Positions 8,517 through 17,225 of a DNA stretch of 64,000 nt are shown here, in pieces; within the stretch, counting starts at the first letter, position 1, and every line of letters begins with the position of its first letter. Source of the stretch: Peteryoungia rhizophila (GTDB taxonomy: Bacteria > Pseudomonadota > Alphaproteobacteria > Rhizobiales > Rhizobiaceae); contig NZ_STGT01000007.1 of assembly GCF_004912145.1 (NCBI RefSeq), forward strand, positions 140,301 to 204,300. The letters are read 5' to 3'. The translations under genes and the position numbers were made by a program. The notes beneath the pieces are model-generated. The model was not told where the DNA came from. It saw only the letters and a program-made list of their open reading frames with translations, and did no database searches.

Positions 8517-9305
8517 TCATGTGGCGGTGATCGCGCGGCGATACAGGTGCCAGGTCGCGTGGCCGGCGACGGGCAGGACCACGAGCAGTCCCAGGAACAA
8601 CGGCACGAGCGCAATGATTGCCAGACCCGCCACGAAAAGTCCAAAAGTCAGCATCGGGACCGGGTTTTCGATGACTGTTCGCATGCTCGTCAGCATCGCG
8701 GTGACGAAATCGACGTCGTGATCGAGAAGTAGCGGCATGGCGATCACGATTGCGCTGAAAAGTATGGTGGCGAGAACCGCGCCGACAATCGTTCCGATGG
8801 CGAGGAAAAGAAGTCCTTCCGGTGTCGTGAGGACGACCTGGGCAAAGGCGTCGAGCGTCGCGGGGATGCGAAATCCGAGAAAGAGCGCCATGAGCAAGCG
8901 GATCTGGTAGATCCAGATCCAGAAGATGAAGAGCACCACGAAGGCCATCCAGGAGAGCTGTCGTTCGCGCTGCCGAAAGACCTCGGCCAAGACCGCCTTC
9001 CAATTGATCGATTCGCCCTGTTGATGTCGGCGACTGATTTCGTAGAGGCCGACAGCGACAAAGGGGCCGATCAGCGGGAAGCCGATCGCGACCGGGATGA
9101 TCATCCAGGGCAGATGATAGGACGTCAGCATCACGGCAATGAAGATGCCGCCAAAGGCATAGATCGCGCCAAAAAACAGGCCGAAGGACGGATAAGTGCG
9201 GAAGTCACGCCAGCCATCGGCAAACGCCTGCCTGATGTCATGCATTCGCAGCCGGTTGATCTGCAGTTTCGGCAGTGAGCTTCGTTGGAGTGCCTGCGGT
9301 TCCAT
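8517..9305 (-). CDS. DUF2189 family membrane protein
   Basis: 262 residues with about six hydrophobic helices. The N-terminal 'PKLQINRLRMHDIRQAFADGWRDFRTYPSFGLFFGAIYA' pattern (W.DF...P..gl.fG..y.) is the DUF2189 signature, and the middle carries GFPLIGPFVAVGLYEISRR. Such proteins are often found near cytochrome oxidase genes, and SCO1 lies nearby here on the other strand, but a role in oxidase biogenesis is only suggestive. The ATG at 9305 is chosen because a strong GGAGGGA lies five bases upstream; the frame extends to 9338 without support. Confidence 0.85.
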   Translation of the reverse strand: MEPQALQRSSLPKLQINRLRMHDIRQAFADGWRDFRTYPSFGLFFGAIYAFGGIFIAVMLTSYHLPWMIIPVAIGFPLIGPFVAVGLYEISRRHQQGESINWKAVLAEVFRQRERQLSWMAFVVLFIFWIWIYQIRLLMALFLGFRIPATLDAFAQVVLTTPEGLLFLAIGTIVGAVLATILFSAIVIAMPLLLDHDVDFVTAMLTSMRTVIENPVPMLTFGLFVAGLAIIALVPLFLGLLVVLPVAGHATWHLYRRAITAT

Positions 9306-9442
9306 GGGTCCCTCCCAAGACGTCCGGTCCTGCCACAACCTGTCAGCAAAACCCGATTCCGTTCCTTGATATCCGTCAAATTGCTAGAGACGGTCCGAAA
9401 ATCTCGCGTTTCATCCTGGCAGAACTGCGCTAAGATCAATCC

Positions 9443-9598
9443 ATGTCCGATGGCGCGCGCACTCAAAATTGGTTGCCCTATACGGCCCTGCTTCTGGCGG
9501 GCGCCATCTTCACCGTAGTTGTCTTCATCGGCTGGATGCGGTTCGACGGAGAGATTTTCCTGTCCCTGATCGAGAGCGGTCTCGCCTATTGCTTTTGA
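9443..9598 (+). CDS. Small single-pass membrane protein
   Basis: 51 residues: a short polar N-terminus (MSDGARTQNWL), one membrane helix (YTALLLAGAIFTVVVFIGWM) and a hydrophobic tail ending LAYCF. It is divergent from the DUF2189 gene and 122 bases upstream of the SCO1-like gene. The amino acid pattern is that of a real membrane peptide, but there is no convincing ribosome binding site, so confidence is moderate. A link to copper or cytochrome oxidase assembly would be inference from position only. Confidence 0.5.
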   Translation: MSDGARTQNWLPYTALLLAGAIFTVVVFIGWMRFDGEIFLSLIESGLAYCF

Positions 9599-9720
9599 TC
9601 GCAGTTGGCGACCGTGACAAATCGGCGCTCTTCCCTGCAATTTCGTGGAGTTGAATTGCCATCCGCGTCGCGGAGGCTTATCCGGCGGGCAAGGATCTCT
9701 AACGCTAAGGATTTGCCAGG

Positions 9721-10320
9721 ATGAAAACGGTCAGAGTGGTCTTGTGGGCGGCGGTGGTGGTCATGGCCGGGGTGCTCGGTTGGCTGACCTATCAGGTGAC
9801 GCAGTCCAAGGAGCAGATCGCCGAAGCACCCTTTGGCGTGCCTTTCCAACTTGTTGACCAGAATGGCCAGCAGATCACCGAACAGGCCTTGCGTGGCAAG
9901 CCGACCGCGCTCTTCTTCGGCTTCACCCATTGCCCCGAGGTATGCCCGACCACGCTGTTCGAACTCGATGGCTGGCTGAAGACGGTCGATCCCGATGCCA
10001 AGGGGCTCCAGGCCTATTTCGTGACCGTCGATCCGGAGCGGGACACTCCAGCGATCCTCGGCCAGTATATTTCCAATGTCACCGACCGGGTGAAGGGCAT
10101 CGCCGGCGATCCGGCCGATGTCGCCGAAGTCGTCAAGGGTTTCCGCGTTTACGCCAAGAAGATCCCGCTGGACGAGGCGCAGCCGGATGGGGACTATACG
10201 ATGGACCACACGGCCTCCGTTTTCCTGCTGGACGCGGACGGGCGCTTCAAGGGAACGATCGCCTATGGCGAGAACCCCGACACGGCGATCAAGAAGCTCG
10301 AAAACCTGATGAAGGGCTGA
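9721..10320 (+). CDS. SCO1/SenC family copper chaperone
   Basis: 199 residues: an N-terminal membrane anchor (about 5-24) followed by a periplasmic thioredoxin-fold domain. The copper-binding CPEVC motif (preceded by FFGFTH) and a distal conserved His in MDHTASVFLLD are both present, as is FVTVDPERDTP. SCO proteins deliver copper to, or reduce, the CuA site of cytochrome c oxidase. The length is normal for the family. No oxidase genes are visible in the window. prmA follows after 87 bases on the same strand. Confidence 0.93.
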   Translation: MKTVRVVLWAAVVVMAGVLGWLTYQVTQSKEQIAEAPFGVPFQLVDQNGQQITEQALRGKPTALFFGFTHCPEVCPTTLFELDGWLKTVDPDAKGLQAYFVTVDPERDTPAILGQYISNVTDRVKGIAGDPADVAEVVKGFRVYAKKIPLDEAQPDGDYTMDHTASVFLLDADGRFKGTIAYGENPDTAIKKLENLMKG

Positions 10321-10407
10321 TCGCCAGCTCTTTGCCGGAGGTTGCCATGCCGGCGATTGCGTTGTACCGCAACGCCTGACCGTCCAGACCGCCGAGGAAG
10401 ACCGACC

Positions 10408-11292
10408 GTGAGCGAAATTCGCCTCTATGTGAGCACCACCGAGAAGAACGCCAACCGGATCCTGGATCTGATGAGTTTCGCTTTCGGCGAGGAAGATTTC
10501 GCGATCGCGACCACCGAGGTCGACGAGAAGGCGGACATCTGGGAAGCGTCCATCTATCTGATGGCCGACCAGGAAGACGAGGTCAGGCCGCGGGTGCAGG
10601 AACTGCTCGCCGAGGAATTCGCCGATGCGACGATCGAACGGGAGGTCATTCCCGACATCGACTGGATTGCAAAGTCTCTTGAGGGTTTGAAGCCGGTGCG
10701 GGCCGGGCGCTTCCTGGTGCATGGTTCGCATGACCGCGACAAGGTCCAGACGCATGACGTCGCAATCGAGATCGATGCCGGCCAGGCCTTCGGTACCGGC
10801 CATCACGGCACGACAGCGGGCTGCCTGGAAGTGATCGAAAAGGTGGTGCGGTCGCGCAAGGTCCGCAATGCACTCGACCTCGGTACGGGTAGTGGCGTGC
10901 TTGCCATCGCCGTCCGCAAACTGCTTCCGGTGCCAGTGCTGGCGACGGACATTGATCCGATCGCGGTGCGGGTGGCGAAAGAGAATGCGCGGCGCAACCA
11001 GATCATCGACGGAATCGAGTTTCGCACAGCTCCGGGCTTTCACTCGACCGCGTTTCGGGACCACGGTCCCTTCGATCTGATTATTGCCAATATCCTGGCG
11101 CGACCGCTGATTAAGATGGCGCCGCAGCTCGTCACCCATCTCGCACCGAACGGCTCTGTCGTTCTTTCCGGCATTCTGGCCGAGCAACGCTGGAAGGTCA
11201 TCGCCGCCTATAGCGGTGAAGGGCTTTCGCATGTGAAGACGATCTGGCGCAATGGCTGGGTGACCATTCACTTCACGCAAGGGAAGGGCTGA
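10408..11292 (+). CDS. prmA: Ribosomal protein L11 methyltransferase
   Basis: 294 residues. The N-terminal substrate-recognition domain is followed by a Rossmann-fold SAM-dependent methyltransferase with motif I LDLGTGSGVLAIAV and the catalytic-loop motif DLIIANILARPL. FGTGHHGTT lies just before the SAM domain, as in all PrmA proteins. The enzyme trimethylates ribosomal protein L11. The GTG at 10408 is selected: GAGGAAG lies upstream and the N-terminus 'SEIRLYVSTTEKNA' fits rhizobial PrmA. The frame opens at 10342, but that part is not conserved-looking. The gene ends just before a strong terminator. Confidence 0.95.
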   Translation: MSEIRLYVSTTEKNANRILDLMSFAFGEEDFAIATTEVDEKADIWEASIYLMADQEDEVRPRVQELLAEEFADATIEREVIPDIDWIAKSLEGLKPVRAGRFLVHGSHDRDKVQTHDVAIEIDAGQAFGTGHHGTTAGCLEVIEKVVRSRKVRNALDLGTGSGVLAIAVRKLLPVPVLATDIDPIAVRVAKENARRNQIIDGIEFRTAPGFHSTAFRDHGPFDLIIANILARPLIKMAPQLVTHLAPNGSVVLSGILAEQRWKVIAAYSGEGLSHVKTIWRNGWVTIHFTQGKG

Positions 11293-11320
11293 TACGTTAA
11301 GTCAGCCTTTGCGACGATTG

Positions 11321-11354
11321 AAAAAAGGCGGCTCCGTGAGGAGCCGCCTTTTTT
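11321..11354. terminator. Bidirectional terminator after prmA
   Basis: A nine-base-pair perfect stem (11327-11335 with 11340-11348, loop GTGA) is flanked by AAAAAA on the left and TTTTTT on the right. It works in both directions, ending prmA and the convergent DUF1127 gene. Confidence 0.9.
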
Positions 11355-11446
11355 GGCACCGGCATCATGCCGCGCCGATATCCGCGAGCGTGGGAGGAGC
11401 GCTCAAGCGGATGCTTCTATGGGCGGTCGGTCTCGACCGCCGCTGA

Positions 11447-11620
11447 TCAGATGATCGAACGCTGATGCGGACGACGACGCAGCTCGTCGCGTGTCAGGCC
11501 CATGGCTGCAAGCGATGCGTCGTCGAGCGAAAGAAGGGCGCCCGTTGCATAGAGATCGGCACGGCGCTGACGTGCCTCGACAAGATTGTTCAGGGCGGTG
11601 CGCAGGAAAGACTTTGCCAT
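11447..11620 (-). CDS. DUF1127 family small protein
   Basis: 57 residues, basic and Arg-rich at the C-terminus. The pattern MAKSFLRTALNNLVEARQ, followed by a short helix, then 'LLSLDDASLAAMGLTRDELR', is the DUF1127 (YjiS-like) signature. A good ribosome binding site (AAAGGAA) precedes the ATG. In alphaproteobacteria such proteins have been linked to stress responses, phosphate and carbon physiology and RNA turnover, but each must be tested individually. Confidence 0.85.
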   Translation of the reverse strand: MAKSFLRTALNNLVEARQRRADLYATGALLSLDDASLAAMGLTRDELRRRPHQRSII

Positions 11621-11882
11621 CTCTCGGTTCCTTTCGGTTTCGGACGCTCGTGTCTGCGTCCTCGATCATTGACATATAGTCTCATCGGCCGGGTTCAGTC
11701 AGATGGCTTCGAGCACAGGAGGTCTGCGTTTGCTGCATAGCAACATGAGCTGTGCCTGAAATTGCGGCATATCTGTTTTAGATGGGCGGCATCTGCCGCG
11801 AAACGATGCGCCGGTGGTGGTGAGGGCCGGGAGGCCTTGCTATAAGCGCTGACAGAATCCGTAACCCATCGCGAGCAAGCCC

Positions 11883-13718
11883 ATGTTTCAGTCCTTCGAG
11901 GTCAAGTCCACGCCGCTTCACGGCAAGTCCCGCATCGCAGCGATTCGGGGCCTGTTCGGCGAACTCGGCATCGACGGCGTGCTCGTTCCACGCTCGGATG
12001 AATATCTGGGGGAGTATGTGCCGGAATCGGCGGAGCGCCTCGCCTGGGCGACGGGCTTTACCGGCTCGGCCGGCATGCTGATGGTGACCGAGACGCTGGC
12101 TGTCGTCTTCGTCGACGGTCGCTATGTGACCCAACTCGCCCAGCAGGTCGATGTCTCGGTCTTCACGCCCGGCGATCTCGTCGGGGAGCCGCCGCACAAA
12201 TGGATCGAGAACCGGGCACCGAAGGGTTTCCGTCTCGGCATCGATCCCTGGATGCATACAGGTGCCGAAGTGCGTCGTCTGGAAAAGGTGCTCGCAGACA
12301 AGGGCGGCAGCCTTGTCCTTCTTCCTTTCAACCCCGTAGATCGCCTATGGACGGATCGTCCGGCCGAGCCGAAAGGCGCCGTGATGATCCAGGCACTCAA
12401 TCAGGCCGGTGCATCGGCCGCCGACAAGCTGAAGAAGATCAGCGCCGATCTTGCCGAGAAGAATCTGGCGGCCGTTCTGATCACCGATCCTTCGTCGGTG
12501 GCCTGGATCTTCAATCTGCGCGGCAGCGATGTGCCGCACACGCCGCATCCGTTGTCGCGTGCGATCATCAAGGCAGACGGCTCGGCTGAACTCTTCCTCG
12601 ACAGCGCCAAGACCAATCTCGAGGTCGAGACCTATCTGCGCGACCTCTGCGAGCAGGTGGATCCTGTCGTTCTGTCCGAGCGCCTGGAACGGGTCGCCCG
12701 CGATGGTGCCCGCATCCTCGTCGATCCGGACCTCGCGCCTTACGCTCTCGCTCGCATGATCCTCGAAAGCGGTGGAGAGGTGGTCGAAGGCAACGATCCG
12801 GCCAAGCTCGGCCGCGCCGTGAAGAACATGGTCGAGCTCAATGGCTCGGCTGCCGCTCATCTGCAGGATGGTGTGGCCATGGTCGAGTTTCTCCACTGGT
12901 TCAACGACCAGCCGCATGGCAGCCTGACCGAAATCGCGGCGGCGAAGAAGCTGGAGGCGGTGCGCTCATCGGTCGGCGAGCGCATGCAGAACCCGCTCAA
13001 GGATATCTCTTTCGACACCATCTCCGGTGCCGGCGAGAATGCCGCGATCATGCATTACCGCGTGACGACGGAAAGCGACCGGCAGATCCGGTCGGCCGAG
13101 ATGTTCCTGATCGATTCGGGCGCGCAATATGTGAACGGTACGACGGACATCACCCGCACGCTTGCCGTCGGCGAGGTGCCGGAAGAGCAGAAGCGTTTCT
13201 TCACGCTGGCACTGAAGGGCATGATCGCGATCAGCACCGCACGTTTCCCGAAGGGCACGCGCGGCTGTGATCTCGATCCGCTGGCCCGTATCGCGCTCTG
13301 GAAAGCCGGTGCCGACTTCGCGCATGGCACAGGCCATGGCGTTGGCTCCTATCTCTCCGTGCATGAAGGTCCGCAGCGGATTGCGCGGCTTTCTACACAG
13401 GAGCTGCTGCCCGGCATGATCCTGTCGAACGAGCCCGGCTACTATCGCCCGGGCAGCTTCGGCATCCGCATCGAAAACCTGATCTATGTGCGCGAGGCCG
13501 AGGCAATCGAAGGCGGTGACCAGCCGATGCTTGGTTTCGAACCACTGACCTTCGTGCCGATCGATCGCAACCTCATCGTCGAGGACCTGTTGACGCGCGA
13601 CGAGCTGCAATGGCTTGACGCCTATCATGCCAAGACCCGCGAAGAGCTTTCGCCGCTGATTGCCGATGCTGCCACGCGCGAATGGCTGGAGCAGGCGACG
13701 GCGCCGTTTGCGCGCTGA
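11883..13718 (+). CDS. pepP: Xaa-Pro aminopeptidase (M24 family)
   Basis: 611 residues, the long bacterial and eukaryotic aminopeptidase P form. Two creatinase-like N-terminal domains are followed by a pita-bread M24 catalytic domain. The five expected metal ligands can be seen: Asp in LIDSGAQY and in TTDITRT, His in GTGHGVGSYLSVHEGP, Glu in SNEPGYY and Glu in GIRIENL. A C-terminal extension (about 550-611) is typical. The enzyme releases an N-terminal residue preceding proline and needs two divalent metal ions. It stands alone, converging with azlD (3-base gap). The symbol is by family; no strict orthology is implied. Confidence 0.93.
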   Translation: MFQSFEVKSTPLHGKSRIAAIRGLFGELGIDGVLVPRSDEYLGEYVPESAERLAWATGFTGSAGMLMVTETLAVVFVDGRYVTQLAQQVDVSVFTPGDLVGEPPHKWIENRAPKGFRLGIDPWMHTGAEVRRLEKVLADKGGSLVLLPFNPVDRLWTDRPAEPKGAVMIQALNQAGASAADKLKKISADLAEKNLAAVLITDPSSVAWIFNLRGSDVPHTPHPLSRAIIKADGSAELFLDSAKTNLEVETYLRDLCEQVDPVVLSERLERVARDGARILVDPDLAPYALARMILESGGEVVEGNDPAKLGRAVKNMVELNGSAAAHLQDGVAMVEFLHWFNDQPHGSLTEIAAAKKLEAVRSSVGERMQNPLKDISFDTISGAGENAAIMHYRVTTESDRQIRSAEMFLIDSGAQYVNGTTDITRTLAVGEVPEEQKRFFTLALKGMIAISTARFPKGTRGCDLDPLARIALWKAGADFAHGTGHGVGSYLSVHEGPQRIARLSTQELLPGMILSNEPGYYRPGSFGIRIENLIYVREAEAIEGGDQPMLGFEPLTFVPIDRNLIVEDLLTRDELQWLDAYHAKTREELSPLIADAATREWLEQATAPFAR

Positions 13719-13721
13719 GGA

Positions 13722-14033
13722 TCAGCTGATCAGCTGACGCATCAACATGACGACGGCCCAGCCGCCGATCAGCATGGGGATGGCGCCGAAGCGCAAGCCG
13801 ATCAGGAGGGAGGTCGCCATGGCGACCTTCACATCGATCTCGCTATAGAAGAAGGCGGGGGCGACGAGCGCGGTGAGGACGGCGGCCGGAACTGCGTTGA
13901 GAGCAGCCTCGAGGCGTGGCGGCATGGACTTCAGCCGCTTCACCAGCACGTAGCCTGCAATGCGGGTGAGGAAGGTTGCGGCCGCCGCTGCCGCGATCAG
14001 CAGCGTCATATAGGGGGTGAGCAGGGTCGTCAT
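13722..14033 (-). CDS. azlD: AzlD family branched-chain amino acid transport protein
   Basis: 103 residues with three or four membrane helices. It matches the small subunit of the AzlCD exporter family (TFLTRIAGYVLVKRL at the start, ALNAVPAAVLTALVAPAFF in the middle). The start at 14033 overlaps the azlC stop by four bases (ATGA), the usual translational coupling of the pair. It probably works with AzlC in efflux of branched-chain or related amino acids. Confidence 0.92.
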   Translation of the reverse strand: MTTLLTPYMTLLIAAAAAATFLTRIAGYVLVKRLKSMPPRLEAALNAVPAAVLTALVAPAFFYSEIDVKVAMATSLLIGLRFGAIPMLIGGWAVVMLMRQLIS

Positions 14034-14755
14034 AGTGCGGCCTTCTTCTCTGGCGCTGCCGGCAGCGGAAGAACGGCTGCCAGCAAGATGCCGGCGAGGG
14101 CGCCCACGCTGATATGCCAAGGTGCGCCGATCAGGTGCTGGGCAATGACCGCGACCACGGCGCTGACCGCGACAATCATCAGGAAGTTTCCGCGCTTTCT
14201 GAAGCCGAGGACGAGGCCGAGGAAATAGATCGGTAGAAGCACATCGATGCCCCAATCGGCTGGATTGCCGATGACGCTGCCGAGTGCGCCGCCGACCGCG
14301 GTCATGGCGACCCACGGCAGATAGATCATCGCACCGAAGCCCAAATACCAGGGAAAGCTCACCTCGCGACCGCTTTCGCCGCGGGCGACGGCCTCGGCGA
14401 ATTGCGGGTCTGTGAGCAGGAAGAAGCTCAGCATCTTCTGCGGAAAGCTATAGTGATCGATGAACGGTGTGAGCGCGGCCGAATAGAGGATGTGACGGAA
14501 ATTTACGGCGAGGATCGAGAGCACGACGACCCACATGGGCACGTTCTGGCCGAAGAGTTCGATCCCGACCAGCTGGCTGGCGCCCGCATAGACGGTCGCA
14601 CTCATCAGCGCTGCCTCAGCCACGGTCTGGCCGTTGGCGACGGCGACGGCTCCGAAGAGGACCGCAAACGGACCGGCCGAGATGATGACGGGAAGTGCCT
14701 TCAGCGCACCTTGGGCAAATTCGGATCGGGACATTGAGGCTGTTCTCGCGTTCAT
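14030..14755 (-). CDS. azlC: AzlC family branched-chain amino acid exporter subunit
   Basis: 241 residues, polytopic. AzlC hallmarks include FAQGALKALPVIISAGPFAVLFGAVA, the conserved SATVYAGASQL and the 'AVNFRHILYSAALTPF' segment. With AzlD it forms a two-component exporter, by family, for branched-chain amino acids (azaleucine resistance in Bacillus). The start is uncertain: ATG 14755 is used, ATG 14734 is the alternative, and neither has a strong ribosome binding site. The frame opens at 14926 without support. Confidence 0.92.
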   Translation of the reverse strand: MNARTASMSRSEFAQGALKALPVIISAGPFAVLFGAVAVANGQTVAEAALMSATVYAGASQLVGIELFGQNVPMWVVVLSILAVNFRHILYSAALTPFIDHYSFPQKMLSFFLLTDPQFAEAVARGESGREVSFPWYLGFGAMIYLPWVAMTAVGGALGSVIGNPADWGIDVLLPIYFLGLVLGFRKRGNFLMIVAVSAVVAVIAQHLIGAPWHISVGALAGILLAAVLPLPAAPEKKAAL

Positions 14756-14944
14756 CTGCTGGCTAAAGCCTGTTGCCCTAACGGACAAACCAATTCCGCT
14801 GATGGAACGACCATCGGCATTGATGATTGCGATTGCCACTGAATGGTTGCCGGCGTCTTGTCGAAAAGTCGCATTGATGGGGGCGGACGGTGACTGGACA
14901 GTTTGCCCGGGCTCCGGGCGCCTCAATCCTATTGTCGTTTGCGG

Positions 14945-15286
14945 TCAGATGGACACGGGGTTTCGCCCGTCAATGACTATGCGCTTGCGCTTTGAAAGCG
15001 GCGGATATCTGAAAATACTGTGCTCAGGTTCTTCCTGAATCAGCGTTCCGTCCACCTCGACCGCGCTGATCCAGGACAGGCCATATTGGGTGGCAAGATC
15101 CCGTACCGCCCTCCAATGCGCTGCCTTCGCTGTATCTCCGGCTCGGATCGCACGTCTGACATAGGTGATGCACTCGTCGGACAGTCCTACCGTCAGAGGG
15201 TGTCCCCATGCCTCACGCAGAGCGTAGAAGTCGCGCCAGACCGCGCCGCTGACAACAAAGATCACGTCGGGGCGATAGTCTTTCAT
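14945..15286 (-). CDS. Hypothetical protein
   Basis: 113 residues, cytoplasmic and mixed charge, no signal peptide or membrane helix. Segments such as VIFVVSGAVWRDFYALREAWGH and DECITYVRRAIRAGDTAKAAHW suggest a small alpha/beta or helical fold. The family is not recognised. It has its own space between azlC and panB, with 189 and 148 bases of non-coding DNA on its two sides, and the codon pattern fits its neighbours. A weak GGGACG precedes the ATG. Confidence 0.55.
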   Translation of the reverse strand: MKDYRPDVIFVVSGAVWRDFYALREAWGHPLTVGLSDECITYVRRAIRAGDTAKAAHWRAVRDLATQYGLSWISAVEVDGTLIQEEPEHSIFRYPPLSKRKRIVIDGRNPVSI

Positions 15287-15434
15287 CGTCCCGGCCCGAC
15301 TAACAAATGAGGACGCTTCGCGACATTGATGTCGGCGTTCCGCTGTGTAAATCGCGAATCATCCAATTCCATCGAGCTTCCTCGTCGGTCAGTAGGACCA
15401 CTGCGATGCGTTAAGAGACCCGACGGAATTTCTA

Positions 15435-16262
15435 CTACTTTTTCGGACGGATCTGGAACGTGTGTTCCGGGCCCGGGAAGATGCGTTCCTTCACCTCGGC
15501 GGCATAGCCTTCTGCGGCCTTGTCGATGACATCCGCCAACTCGCTATAGTGCTTGACGAAGCGTGGCTTGAACTCGTTGAACAGGCCAAGCATGTCGTCG
15601 GAGACGAGGATCTGGCCGTCGCAGGCGGGAGAGGCGCCGATGCCGATGGTTGCTGCCTTCACCGTCGTGGTGATCTCGCGGGCCAGCGGTTCGACCGTGC
15701 CTTCAATGACCATGGCGAAGGCGCCGGCATCGTCGATGGCCTTGGCGTCACGGCGGATCTTGTCCTGCTCGTCTTCGCTGTGGCCCTTGGAGCGATAGCC
15801 TCCGGACGTGTTCACCTGCTGCGGCATCAGGCCGATATGACCGAAGACCGGAACGCCGCGGCTGACGAGGAATTCGACGGTTTCGGCCATTTCCGCGCCG
15901 CCCTCGAGCTTCACGCCGTCGCAGCCGGTTTCCTTCATCAGGCGGACCGCATTGCGGAAAGCCTGTTCCTTGCTCTCCTGGTAGGAGCCGAATGGCAGGT
16001 CGACGATGACGCAGGCGCGGGTCGCGCCGCGCATGGTTGCCTGGCCATGGGCGACCATCATGTCCATGGTGACACCAACAGTGGTCTCCATGCCGTAGAG
16101 CACCATGCCAAGACTGTCGCCGACCAGAAGCAGGTCGCAGTGGCGGTCGAGGATGCGGGCGACCGGCGTCGTATAGGCGGTCAGCGAGACGATCGGTCTG
16201 ACGCCCTTGAGTGCCGTGATGTCGGCGGGTGTGAAGCGCTTCTGGCGGGGTGGTGTGCTCAT
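15435..16262 (-). CDS. panB: 3-methyl-2-oxobutanoate hydroxymethyltransferase
   Basis: 275 residues, full-length PanB (ketopantoate hydroxymethyltransferase), a TIM barrel that adds a hydroxymethyl group from 5,10-methylene-tetrahydrofolate to 2-oxoisovalerate in pantothenate synthesis. Visible signatures are VSLTAYTTPVARILD, LLVGDSLGMVLYGM (metal-binding Asp), VDLPFGSYQ, GCDGVKLEGG, VFGHIGLMPQ and the active-site VIEGTVEPLA. It starts one base after the panC stop, so panC and panB form an operon. Its substrate is also the valine precursor made by the ilv pathway encoded elsewhere in the window. Confidence 0.97.
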   Translation of the reverse strand: MSTPPRQKRFTPADITALKGVRPIVSLTAYTTPVARILDRHCDLLLVGDSLGMVLYGMETTVGVTMDMMVAHGQATMRGATRACVIVDLPFGSYQESKEQAFRNAVRLMKETGCDGVKLEGGAEMAETVEFLVSRGVPVFGHIGLMPQQVNTSGGYRSKGHSEDEQDKIRRDAKAIDDAGAFAMVIEGTVEPLAREITTTVKAATIGIGASPACDGQILVSDDMLGLFNEFKPRFVKHYSELADVIDKAAEGYAAEVKERIFPGPEHTFQIRPKK

Positions 16263-16263
16263 G

Positions 16264-17136
16264 TCAGGCGGCCTCCATGCCGGTGGCGGCCGCTTGGCCG
16301 ATGATGCGGTTGTCGAGAAGCTTCGTCTTGCCGAAGCGGACGTAGAGCAGCACAAGTGCGGTGCCGTTCACCGTTTCGATGCGCTCCAGTGTGCGGGGAT
16401 CCCGGATCGCTACCACTTCAGGCTCGGCGAGTGGTTCGGTCCGGATGAACTCGACGAGTTTCGCTTCCAGTGTCGACACGTCCCGGACGCCGGTTCGAAC
16501 AAGTCGTTCGGCCTCTGCGAGCGTCTTCGGCACAATCACGGCAGCAGCACGCTGGGTGGCCGAGAGGTAGACGTTGCGGGAAGAGCAGGCGAGGCCATCC
16601 GCCTCGCGCACAGTGGCCACCGGCACGATGCGGACCGGTTGGGCCAAATCCTCGACCATCTTCTGGATGATCGTGACCTGCTGGTAGTCCTTCTCGCCGA
16701 AATAGGCGGAATCTGGCTGGACGATGTTGAAGAGCTTGGTGACAACGGTCGCGACACCTGCGAAATGGCCGGGCCGCGCTTCGCCCTCGAGCTCTGAGCC
16801 GAGTTTCGGAAGGTCGACGACCGTCTGCATCGGTTCGGGATACATGTTCTCGACGTCAGGAGCGAAGAGATAGTCGACACCTGCTTCGTCCAGCATTGCA
16901 CTGTCACGGGCGAGGTCGCGCGGGTATTTTTCGAGGTCTTCGTTCTTGCCGAACTGCAGCGGGTTGACGAAGATCGACACGACCGTCACGTCGTTTTCAG
17001 ACCTTGCGCGACCGACGAGGCTCAAGTGCCCCTGATGCAGGTAACCCATGGTCGGTACGAAGCCGATGGTCTGGCCGGCACGGCGGCGGGGCGCGAGCTT
17101 CTGTCGCAAAGCGGCGATCGTGGTGACGATTTCCAT
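16264..17136 (-). CDS. panC: Pantothenate synthetase
   Basis: 290 residues. PanC joins pantoate and beta-alanine using ATP, the last step of pantothenate synthesis. Family marks: FVPTMGYLHQGHLSLV (HIGH-like nucleotide motif), SIFVNPLQFGKNEDLEKYPR, GVATVVTKLFNIVQPD, AYFGEKDYQQ and LACSSRNVYLS (KMSKS-like region). First gene of the panC-panB operon. ATG 17136 is preceded by GGAGGACGCC, a good ribosome binding site. Confidence 0.97.
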   Translation of the reverse strand: MEIVTTIAALRQKLAPRRRAGQTIGFVPTMGYLHQGHLSLVGRARSENDVTVVSIFVNPLQFGKNEDLEKYPRDLARDSAMLDEAGVDYLFAPDVENMYPEPMQTVVDLPKLGSELEGEARPGHFAGVATVVTKLFNIVQPDSAYFGEKDYQQVTIIQKMVEDLAQPVRIVPVATVREADGLACSSRNVYLSATQRAAAVIVPKTLAEAERLVRTGVRDVSTLEAKLVEFIRTEPLAEPEVVAIRDPRTLERIETVNGTALVLLYVRFGKTKLLDNRIIGQAAATGMEAA

Positions 17137-17225
17137 GACCGGCGTCCTCCCTGTCTTCTCACTGGCTCGGCTCTAGCGCTTGCCGCCAAAAAAGGCAATC
17201 GCACGAATCCTTTGCAGAAACTTCC

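Noticed and set aside
9586..11280. Minus-strand frame of 564 codons opposite SCO1 and prmA
   Set aside because: It spans two genuine genes and their spacer, with no ribosome binding site or recognisable domain.
11403..11675. Minus-strand frame of 90 codons overlapping the DUF1127 gene
   Set aside because: It is out of frame with the 57-residue DUF1127 protein, which has the family pattern and a ribosome binding site.
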